Part shown: positions 1 to 6,328 of the stretch, piece by piece
How the letters are laid out: each line of letters starts with the position of its first letter
How positions within the stretch are numbered: the first letter of the stretch is position 1
NCBI GenBank assembly: GCA_964477295.1
Contig: CAYZEZ010000102.1
Span: 1 to 15,082 of the forward strand
Length of the DNA stretch: 15,082 bases
Direction of reading: 5' to 3'
Source of the DNA: CAYZEZ01 sp964477295
Lineage (GTDB): Bacteria > Bacteroidota > Bacteroidia > Bacteroidales > SM23-62
Notes under the pieces: generated by a model
Seen by the model: only the letters and a program-made list of their open reading frames with translations
Told to the model about the DNA's origin: nothing
The model's database searches: none
Position numbers and translations under genes: made by a program

Positions 1-653
1 TTTTCTTTGCTGATATAAGAATTCTCATATTTCTGTTCTTTTATAAGATTTTCATAGATAAAAGCACCATAAGAGAGAATAAATCCCGAAGTAAAGGACC
101 ACTATGCAGGATATGGGATTATCGCAATCGTCATGGTAAAGTAAGCCGTCAATTATCGATATAAAACAAAAAGGAACAGGCCAATCTATCTCAACTGAAT
201 CAAATATAATAAATATCTTGTTGTGACAGACACCTTGTAGCCTTCCATAAACTTGCCCAATGACTTCCCCCCGTAAAACCAGACCAATCAAACTTAGAGT
301 TTCGGCGTTCTTCAATTCCATGCATAATCCGCATGCCGGGAACCACTTTTCCCGGCTCTAAAAGAGCATACTTGTCCGGGAAGAACAGTTCATAGGCATA
401 TGATTGAAAAATTTTTTGCCAGGAAAGAATCCACCACAGCCATTCGCTCATATCTCAAGGTGGTTACTGTTCTTTCAAGGATTAAATCTGAAGCCTTCCC
501 TGGATATTAGAGAGTGAAAGCTTAGAAATATGTTTAATTTCGAGCTGTATTTCACATGAATATGACAATGTTCACAGAAACGTAGATCATAAACTAGATA
601 GAGGAAATGGATTGGGATTAATTGGAGCTCATTTACTAAAAAAAAAATCAATT
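1..653. other. gene-poor left end of window
   Basis: No intact gene can be supported here. The stretch is AT-rich and holds only two short overlapping minus-strand frames (listed separately) and the leader of the gene starting at 654. I see no tRNA, no convincing terminator hairpin and no long repeat. In the leader, the hexamer TTCACA occurs twice about 20 nt apart (near 550 and 571), which I cannot interpret. Confidence 0.5.
52..451 (-). pseudogene. possible decayed gene in two overlapping frames
   Basis: Two minus-strand frames overlap. One (451-200) reads 83 residues beginning MSEWLWWILSW and including a stretch LLEPGKVVPGMRIMHG. The other (321-52) reads 89 residues beginning MELKNAETLS and including IIDGLLYHDDCDNP. 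Switching from the first frame to the second near 315-325 would give one continuous protein of about 130 residues, as expected of a gene broken by a single frameshift. I do not recognise either part. A stop codon lies two codons before the first ATG, and there is no Shine-Dalgarno sequence. It may equally be non-coding DNA that happens to be open. Confidence 0.2.
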
Positions 654-1268
654 ATGAAAAATTATAAATACCGGTTTCAGATTACAATTCTGTTTATTAT
701 CATTTTACAATTTAGCCCTTATAAACTTCAAGCTCAATTAAGAGTCTGGGAAACAAAGGAAGCCTATGATTCGAAATTTAGTAAAATCATGGTTTTGGGA
801 CTTACCGAAGATGTTTTGATTCGCGACAACTTAGAAGTCGAGTTAGTTAAAGCTGCTGAAAAAAGGGGCCTAAATGCCGTAGAGTCTATATTCTTTTTTC
901 CTCCGAGCCTGGGTAAACCCTTTGAGGATGCAGTCCAAACAAGAAATAACTTAGTAAAAAAAGGATTTGACGGATTATTAACAGCAACCATTATTGGGAC
1001 GAGTGCAACGAGGTATATACCACCATCCTCCAGCTATCAACCCTTTGTTTATTATAATGTTTTCCGAAACTACTATTATCAAACATATGCCCTGGTAACC
1101 ACACCCGGGTATATAACACAGGAAACTAAATATTTTATTGAAACCAATCTTTACTCAATGAACGATGGCAAACTTATATGGTCTGGTAGATCCTATGCCT
1201 TTGATCAAGAGGAGTATAAGGATCAAATCCACAAATTTTCTAAAAAACTATTTAAGGAATTAATTTAA
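654..1268 (+). CDS. exported protein of unknown function, 204 aa
   Basis: I chose the ATG at 654 because it puts a clear signal peptide at the N-terminus: basic MKNYKYR, a hydrophobic core at about residues 9-20, and a likely signal peptidase I site after LQA (residues 25-27). A TTG 14 codons upstream is also in frame but would place a hydrophilic leader before the signal. The mature part starts with a beta-alpha pattern (KIMVLGL at 44-50, then helix EVELVKAAEKRG at 61-72). A GFDGLLTATIIG strand follows at 104-115, then a Pro/Ser/Tyr-rich insert (about 120-155), then ETNLYSMNDGKLIWSG (163-178). This resembles small periplasmic or lipoprotein-like proteins with an anticodon-binding-like fold, but that is inference. 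There is no lipobox Cys. It is convergent with the coiled-coil gene ending at 1370. The function is unknown. Confidence 0.75.
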   Translation: MKNYKYRFQITILFIIILQFSPYKLQAQLRVWETKEAYDSKFSKIMVLGLTEDVLIRDNLEVELVKAAEKRGLNAVESIFFFPPSLGKPFEDAVQTRNNLVKKGFDGLLTATIIGTSATRYIPPSSSYQPFVYYNVFRNYYYQTYALVTTPGYITQETKYFIETNLYSMNDGKLIWSGRSYAFDQEEYKDQIHKFSKKLFKELI

Positions 1269-1369
1269 CAAGAGGTAATAACCAAATAATAAAGTATTTA
1301 AACGGTTGTTTTAGTATCAATGGATATAGGCAGTTTTTTGCTAAATATGGGCTAGGTTCTGCACTATTT

Positions 1370-1642
1370 TCAGGACTTTAACTCACCCTTAAGTTTTGTT
1401 ATTTCATCCTCCTTTTGACTAAGATTTTCTTTCAGATCATTAATCTCCGTATTAAGGAGGGTTATTTGTTTATTCAGTTCATCCTTTTCGGATTCGATGA
1501 CCTTGATTTTCTTCACATAGATCGACTTGGTATAAAGCCATGCAGTCAAATAGCTAATAAGTGCAGCAACAAGTAATAAAGAAAGTATTACCAGGATTGC
1601 CGTCCCTTTGGATTGTATTGCAAGAACTAATAGAGTGCTCAT
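1370..1642 (-). CDS. small membrane protein with coiled-coil tail, 90 aa
   Basis: This protein has one hydrophobic segment (about residues 14-37) followed by a basic patch (YVKKIK, 42-47). The rest (about 46-88) is a charged, Leu/Ile-heptad helix that should form a coiled coil. It starts 4 nt after the stop codon of the OmpA-domain gene on the same strand, so the two are almost certainly co-transcribed. A single membrane anchor plus coiled coil suggests a structural or scaffolding partner, possibly of the OmpA-domain protein; this is inference from architecture and spacing. There is no Shine-Dalgarno sequence, as is usual in Bacteroidota. No named family is recognised. Confidence 0.7.
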   Translation of the reverse strand: MSTLLVLAIQSKGTAILVILSLLLVAALISYLTAWLYTKSIYVKKIKVIESEKDELNKQITLLNTEINDLKENLSQKEDEITKLKGELKS

Positions 1643-1646
1643 GATT

Positions 1647-2174
1647 TTATTCTATTATTGTTATTACTGTCCTTCTGTTTTTTGCTCTACCTGAAGCCGT
1701 TTGGTTATCATCAACAGGTGCTTTCTCTCCCTTGGATTCAATGATGCAATTTTTTAAAGGCATGCCCTTATTTTCAAAATATTGCTTCACACTCTGAGCC
1801 CGCCTTAGTCCCAGCGCTTGATTATATTCATCGGTTCCAATTGTACAGGTGTGACCTGTGAAACTAAGCCTGGCTTGTAAATTCTGATCAAGAAATGCTT
1901 TTGAATCAAGAATGTAGCTTTCTAACTGTGAATCAGGCTTGAATTCAGATTTGTCAAAGGCGAAGTAGATGATCATGTCTTTTGGAATTATTTCTTTTTC
2001 CTTGACCAAAGGTTCAGGTACCGTATCGGTTTCGGTTACCTCTCCGGGCGATTCTGCCACAATTTCATTTGACACCGGTTCTTGACATAATCCTTTGATC
2101 TTAAATACATAGATATACGTTGAAAACGTTATCCAGGCACCGAGAGTAATAAACCCTATAACTAGAATCTTCAT
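1647..2174 (-). CDS. membrane-anchored OmpA-domain protein, 175 aa
   Basis: The ATG at 2174 starts the protein directly with a hydrophobic anchor (about residues 2-24). A TTG 13 codons upstream is in frame but less likely. After the anchor come IKGLC (26-30), an acidic Pro/Glu linker (about 31-65), and a C-terminal OmpA/MotB-like peptidoglycan-binding domain (about 66-175). Domain marks include MIIYFAFDKSEF (67-78), SFTGHTC (104-110), YNQALGLRRAQSV (117-129) and GRAKNRRTV (162-170). The anchor is not a beta-barrel, so this is a membrane-tethered peptidoglycan-binding protein rather than a classical OmpA. In characterised OmpA domains, the Asp of GHTD and an Arg 15 residues later contact diaminopimelate. 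Here the Arg is present (R125) but the Asp is Cys (C110). Other cysteines are C30 and C143. The protein lies downstream of the tonB-like gene on the same strand and 4 nt from the coiled-coil gene. Confidence 0.88.
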   Translation of the reverse strand: MKILVIGFITLGAWITFSTYIYVFKIKGLCQEPVSNEIVAESPGEVTETDTVPEPLVKEKEIIPKDMIIYFAFDKSEFKPDSQLESYILDSKAFLDQNLQARLSFTGHTCTIGTDEYNQALGLRRAQSVKQYFENKGMPLKNCIIESKGEKAPVDDNQTASGRAKNRRTVITIIE

Positions 2175-2402
2175 TGTCCAATAGTTTAAGATCAGTAAAG
2201 TTGAATACAACAAGTTAAATTTTATTTCTCATAAATCCAATCTCCCATCTGAAATTGTGACGAATAATGGACAAATCGGACTCAATGACCACTCCAGGCT
2301 GATTTCAATTGGCCATCCAAATATTCTGATACTGTGGTATTTATAAAAGGACCTGCATTTCGGCGAAATTTGGTCAAGACTTCCGTTTTTTCCACCAAAC
2401 AA

Positions 2403-3083
2403 CTATTGCAAAACAAAGTTGATAGGCATTTTGAATATAACGGATACAGGTTTCCCTCTTTGTTTTCCTGGTGACCATTTTGGAGAGGACATAATTACAC
2501 GGATAGCCTCATTATCAAGCGAGGGATCGACTCCTCTTGTAACCACTGCATCTTCGACTTCTCCTCTAGTGTTTATGATGAATCTTACATAAACTTTCCC
2601 GCTGATTCCATTCTCAGCAGCAATTTCTGGATACATGAGGTTTTTTGCTACCCAGACTCGAAATCCATACTCTCCTTCTCCCTGGAAACTTGGTTTATCT
2701 TCAACTATTTGGAAATCTATTTCTTCAGTAGGTTCAGGATATTCCTCATAAGCCTTAATTTCAATTTCTTGCCATGGTATAGGTTCAACCTCTCTTCCAA
2801 TAAACTCATTCTTGATTGGTTTGTCATCTTTTGTAATATTGAGGATATCGTTTGGTTGAGGAAGTGGGGGAGGTGGGGGTTTGATCTCCTTTTGTCTTGT
2901 ATTCATTATGATATCCTCATCTATGCTGAATCCATAATTAATTTCGAATGTTTGTACCTGGCTAGTTGAACTTGTCCATTCAAAAGCTACTAGTATTAGT
3001 ATCAGTGCTATTATCAGTCCAATCTGTAGGAAAATGCTTCTCCTGTTTTCAAGATTTGCTTTATTTGATTTCTTAAGTAACAT
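2403..3083 (-). CDS. tonB: TonB family energy-transducing protein, 226 aa
   Basis: TonB transmits inner-membrane proton-motive energy to outer-membrane receptors. The N-terminus has a short basic cytoplasmic part, ENRRSIFLQ, and one transmembrane segment (about 17-36), the usual Bacteroidota TonB layout. A periplasmic linker follows, with KPPPPPLPQP at about 68-77 and many acidic/Pro residues to about 130. The C-terminal TonB domain covers about 135-226: YPEIAAENGISGKVYVRFII (151-170), GEVEDAVVTRG (174-184), PSLDNEAIRVI (187-197) and PKWSPGKQRGKPV (201-213) are its standard blocks. Length is typical. No exbB or exbD is nearby, so it would need energisers encoded elsewhere. The OmpA-domain gene begins 228 nt downstream; shared transcription is possible but unproven. 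A TonB-dependent receptor lies about 10 kb away in this window, but no link is shown. The gene symbol is given at family level only. Confidence 0.93.
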   Translation of the reverse strand: MLLKKSNKANLENRRSIFLQIGLIIALILILVAFEWTSSTSQVQTFEINYGFSIDEDIIMNTRQKEIKPPPPPLPQPNDILNITKDDKPIKNEFIGREVEPIPWQEIEIKAYEEYPEPTEEIDFQIVEDKPSFQGEGEYGFRVWVAKNLMYPEIAAENGISGKVYVRFIINTRGEVEDAVVTRGVDPSLDNEAIRVIMSSPKWSPGKQRGKPVSVIFKMPINFVLQ

Positions 3084-3274
3084 AATATTTGTGGTTTAAA
3101 TTATTAACTAGGATAAAAACCTCAAAAATCCGGCCACATTGAAGAATATTATTTGCTTGTTTATGAAACTTCTTTACAATCATATTCTTAGAAATAAAAT
3201 TCGCATAGAATGAGATAAAATCATGGTAGGAAGATTCTGCTATTGATTAAAAATATATTGATACCTTTATAGAT

Positions 3275-3646
3275 ATGAGAGCTAGATTGATATATGCATT
3301 TTTCGTAATCCTGACTTTATTAATTGTATCCTCTGTAGAAACCAAAAAGGAACATGCCGGGAGAGATATTTCTACCTGCCAATCCATCAATGTCAACATA
3401 AAATTCGATTGCACTATCCCTGAAGTCAGTTTATGCCTTAATAAGAATTTCTCGGAGGTGAACTTGTTACAACTAATTAATAAGAAATTTATAGGATGTG
3501 TATATCGTCGAATAATTAGATTAAATACAATTTCTTTAAAGTTATATCTTGCTACATCTACTGATTTAAACCCAATTAAACAAAAACCGCTCACAGTAAA
3601 ATTACATTATACTTCAGAAAAGGAAGATAGTTATCACCTCTCCTAG
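3275..3646 (+). CDS. putative small exported Cys-containing protein, 123 aa
   Basis: The frame begins MRARLIYAFFVILTLLIVSS, a good signal peptide or N-terminal anchor, followed by a hydrophilic part of about 100 residues with four cysteines (near residues 35, 46, 54 and 74). That count would permit two disulfides in the periplasm. I do not recognise the sequence. The gene is divergent from the tonB-like gene (191-nt gap). Its TAG stop shares its last base with an in-frame GTG of the following permease frame, but the more likely permease start is 69 nt downstream. An antisense frame of similar size (3247-3594) exists. This strand is preferred because of the signal peptide and the ATG, but the AT-rich DNA makes chance openness possible. 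Confidence 0.45.
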   Translation: MRARLIYAFFVILTLLIVSSVETKKEHAGRDISTCQSINVNIKFDCTIPEVSLCLNKNFSEVNLLQLINKKFIGCVYRRIIRLNTISLKLYLATSTDLNPIKQKPLTVKLHYTSEKEDSYHLS

Positions 3647-3714
3647 TGATTGAAGTTGGTCTGATCCAAACCGATTTATCATCAATTTTTTCATTCTACT
3701 TAAAATTTGAGGTT

Positions 3715-6027
3715 ATGATTTATCTTTCTATAAAATCAATTCTAATAAGTGTTAAAAAGAACCGCTTGTTTTATTCCATAAACCTGGTAGGTTTAATAGC
3801 AGGAATGCTTGTACTCACTATTATTTTCACTTTTGTTTTTGAGGAGTTTAGCATTGACAGTTTTCACAAAAATGCAAATAATATCTATCGTATTCATTCA
3901 GGTGGATATGCTACCACTCCACCTTGTTTTGCTGAAAAGCTAAGGAATAAAATTCCTGAAATAAATGCCATTATCAGGTTAATATATAATGATTTAGCGA
4001 TTATTGAACAAAACAAAGAAATCTCTATTGAGAATACCTATTATGTAGATCCGGAAATTTTCAAAATATTCTCTTTTAATCTCTTATCTGGTGAAGTTGA
4101 TAAGGTTTTGCATGAACCATATTCGATAGTAATAAATCTGTCAACAGCTAAACAATTATTTGGGATAGATTATCCTATTGGAAAAACAATTTTGGATAAA
4201 AATGGAGTGATTTATACAATAACAGGTGTCATGGAGGATATCCCATATAATTCGCATATTCAATCTAATGCATTTATTTCAATGGAAACGCTTAGATATA
4301 TTAGTGGTGATCAGGCATTTGATTGTAGTTCCTGGTCTATATTAACATATATTCACACAATTGAGAACTCCAATATCAATGAGGTAGAGACAAAGATTAA
4401 CTCCATTCTGGAAGATTTTAGGTTTGTTAAAGATGATGATGCTTTCATCTTAAAACTACAACCTCTGATGGATGTGTATTTTGACTATGAGAATAACAAG
4501 TTTGATACTTGTAAGCACGGTAATTTCCAAACCGTTATAATTTACATAGCCATATCATTTTTATTAATGTTAATAGTAATTATTAACTATATAGATATGA
4601 CAACATCTTTATCTACTGCAAGAATTAAGGAGATTGCAGTTAGGAAAATTTATGGGGCTAGCCGTATTGACATCATTAAACAGATTCTTTTTGAGGCTTT
4701 TGGAGCTGTACTTATATCAACTATAATTGTTATGGTTGTAATTGAACTGTTTCTGCCAAAATTATGTGGTTTATTAAATATATCTATTTCCGAATCTTTA
4801 AATAGGTCTGTATTGTATCTATATTATTTTGTTGGAATAATTTTAATTGGTTTAACCTCTGGAATTATTCCAGGAATAATCATTGCAAAAATTAATGAAA
4901 TAAAAGCATTAAAGAATGAAGCATTTATAAATTTGCGTGGGTTTCAACGAAAAGCTTTGTTTATTGTCCAATTAATCATAATGGCTATTTTTTTGAATGC
5001 AACATTGATTGCAACTTCACAGATTAATTATATATTCGAAAAAGACCTGGGATTTGATTATAAGAATGTTGTATACTTTAATTTAGACAAAGTATTACTT
5101 GATAAGAAGGAAGTACTTAAAGAAAATCTATTAAGAAAACCGGAAATTGAGCTTGTCTCTTTTTCTAATGGAATAATAGGGAAGAATTTTTCTATACAAC
5201 CTTTCAAGCATAATAGTATCGTTCAGTTATGCTCAAGCTACACTATCGATCCTGATTATATCTCTTTGTATAAAATGGACATGAAACTTGGTAGAGATTT
5301 TTCATGGGATTTAACATCTGATTCAAATAATTTTTGCATAATTAATGAGGAAGCTTGTAAAGTTTTTAATTTATTAGAACCAATTGGTAAAAAGCTATAC
5401 CAGCTTACAATAACAGGGGTAGTTTGTGATTATAACTTTACTTCTTTGCACAATCAAATTCAACCTTTAGTCCTTCGCTATGGTAATGATGGAGGGGTTA
5501 TTCAAATTAAAATATCCACTGAAAATCAGGAAGAAATTATTGACTTTATAAAGAATACTTGCAGTGATATATCTCCTGATTTTGATTGTAATTTTTCCTT
5601 TTTAGAAAGTCAAATTAAGGAATTATACAAATCAGAATTGGATTTAAAGAACAGTTTTAAAGCATATTCAATTATTGCATTCGCAATTGCATTACTAGGT
5701 TTATTTGCTTTATCTCTGTTTATAATTAGTAAGAAAACAAAAGAAATCACGATTAGAAAAATATTTGGTGCAAAGCTAGCTGAAACGTTTAAATTACTAG
5801 CCAAGGAGCAATTATGGATTGTTCTTATCTCCAACATTCTAGCAATTCCAATAACATATTTTGTTATGAATTATTGGTTAAACAATTTTTATTTCAGAAT
5901 TGATATTGGATTTATAGTATACCTAAAAACTTTTCTTATTATAATAATCCTTACTCTGTTAGCAATTTCATTTTTAGTGCTTAAAACATATAGGATTAGT
6001 ACTATTCAATCTTTGAATATTGAATAA
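3715..6027 (+). CDS. MacB/FtsX-type ABC transporter permease, 770 aa
   Basis: This is a full-length duplicated permease of the kind common in Bacteroidota. The first half has a transmembrane helix (about 18-41), a MacB-like periplasmic core domain (about 45-265), and an FtsX domain with three helices (about 273-410) carrying KEIAVRKIYGAS near residue 305. The second half repeats this: helix at about 420-440, a periplasmic domain to about 640, and an FtsX domain (about 645-770) with KEITIRKIFGAK near 676. I chose the ATG at 3715 because MIYLSIKSILISVKKNRLFY is the usual N-terminus, and TTTGAGG lies just before it. A GTG at 3646 is in frame but adds an unlikely leader. Family members couple cytoplasmic ATP hydrolysis to periplasmic work such as export of lipoproteins, peptides or antibiotics. 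The substrate is unknown and no ATPase gene is adjacent. It is more AT-rich than the genes right of 6190. Confidence 0.92.
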   Translation: MIYLSIKSILISVKKNRLFYSINLVGLIAGMLVLTIIFTFVFEEFSIDSFHKNANNIYRIHSGGYATTPPCFAEKLRNKIPEINAIIRLIYNDLAIIEQNKEISIENTYYVDPEIFKIFSFNLLSGEVDKVLHEPYSIVINLSTAKQLFGIDYPIGKTILDKNGVIYTITGVMEDIPYNSHIQSNAFISMETLRYISGDQAFDCSSWSILTYIHTIENSNINEVETKINSILEDFRFVKDDDAFILKLQPLMDVYFDYENNKFDTCKHGNFQTVIIYIAISFLLMLIVIINYIDMTTSLSTARIKEIAVRKIYGASRIDIIKQILFEAFGAVLISTIIVMVVIELFLPKLCGLLNISISESLNRSVLYLYYFVGIILIGLTSGIIPGIIIAKINEIKALKNEAFINLRGFQRKALFIVQLIIMAIFLNATLIATSQINYIFEKDLGFDYKNVVYFNLDKVLLDKKEVLKENLLRKPEIELVSFSNGIIGKNFSIQPFKHNSIVQLCSSYTIDPDYISLYKMDMKLGRDFSWDLTSDSNNFCIINEEACKVFNLLEPIGKKLYQLTITGVVCDYNFTSLHNQIQPLVLRYGNDGGVIQIKISTENQEEIIDFIKNTCSDISPDFDCNFSFLESQIKELYKSELDLKNSFKAYSIIAFAIALLGLFALSLFIISKKTKEITIRKIFGAKLAETFKLLAKEQLWIVLISNILAIPITYFVMNYWLNNFYFRIDIGFIVYLKTFLIIIILTLLAISFLVLKTYRISTIQSLNIE

Positions 6028-6136
6028 CAAGTATCTTTTGATTTTCTTGCATAAATTGATTATTAGGATGGATTTTATCAATTCTGAATTAGGAAAGTAA
6101 ATCTTCAAATTCATCAACGAATTCATCACCTCCAAC

Positions 6137-6174
6137 AAAAAAAGTCCCTGCAGATCAAAGACCTGCAGGGACTT
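6137..6174 (-). terminator. intrinsic terminator after tRNA-Phe
   Basis: A perfect 12-bp stem (6142-6153 pairing with 6163-6174, AAGTCCCTGCAG in both arms) encloses a 9-nt loop. On the minus strand it is followed by a run of T (the A run 6137-6143 on the plus strand). It lies 15 nt after the 3' end of tRNA-Phe and should end its transcript. On the plus strand there is no T run after the stem, so it would not terminate the convergent permease gene in the classical way. Confidence 0.85.
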
Positions 6175-6189
6175 GTGGCCACTTGAGAG

Positions 6190-6262
6190 TGGTACCACCT
6201 GGAGTCGAACCAGGGACACCAGGATTTTCAGTCCTGTGCTCTACCAACTGAGCTATGGTACC
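6190..6262 (-). tRNA. tRNA-Phe (GAA)
   Basis: The minus strand folds into a standard 73-nt cloverleaf: acceptor GGTACCA/TGGTACC, D arm GCTC/GAGC, anticodon arm CAGGA-CTGAAAA-TCCTG with anticodon GAA (phenylalanine), variable loop GTGTC, and T arm CCTGG-TTCGACT-CCAGG. The discriminator base is A. CCA is not encoded (CT follows), so it must be added after transcription. The gene lies downstream of the M61 peptidase gene on the same strand, with its own candidate promoter and a strong terminator. Confidence 0.97.
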
Positions 6263-6280
6263 TTCCTTTTTAAGGCAGGG

Positions 6281-6288
6281 CAAATTTA
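6281..6288 (-). promoter_or_regulatory. candidate -7 promoter element for tRNA-Phe
   Basis: The minus strand reads TAAATTTG, an exact match to the Bacteroidota -7 consensus TAnnTTTG. It ends 18 nt before the tRNA 5' end, leaving a short leader for RNase P to remove. The expected -33 TTTG is poor (TTTCC about 19-23 nt upstream). This would let the tRNA be transcribed independently of the M61 gene. Confidence 0.5.
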
Positions 6289-6328
6289 GGTAAAAAAATT
6301 TAACCCGGAAATGTAACGGAGATTTTTT

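Noticed and set aside
612..653. Upstream TTG start for the 204-aa exported protein
   Set aside because: It would put 14 hydrophilic residues before a complete signal peptide; the ATG at 654 gives a standard N-terminus.
2357..2369. Short palindrome ATTTCGGCGAAAT downstream of tonB as a terminator
   Set aside because: The arms are 6 bp with a one-base centre and no adjacent T run; nearby TTTGGT/ACCAAA arms have a long loop, so no terminator can be supported.
3247..3594. 115-codon minus-strand frame opposite the small exported protein
   Set aside because: It has no signal or domain and an internal run of hydrophobic and polar residues without pattern; the plus-strand frame with a signal peptide is the better candidate.
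3646..3714. GTG start of the permease overlapping the stop of the preceding gene
   Set aside because: The leader residues do not fit the family, whereas the ATG at 3715 gives the usual N-terminus and has GAGG just upstream.
6089..6133. Minus-strand reading GGDEFVDEFEDLLS, resembling the GGDEF signature of diguanylate cyclases
   Set aside because: The open stretch is only about 21 codons, a stop lies just upstream, and it overlaps the tRNA terminator; no cyclase domain surrounds it.
5974..6219. 81-codon minus-strand frame starting inside tRNA-Phe
   Set aside because: It begins within the tRNA gene, crosses the terminator stem and ends inside the permease gene, so it is a chance frame.
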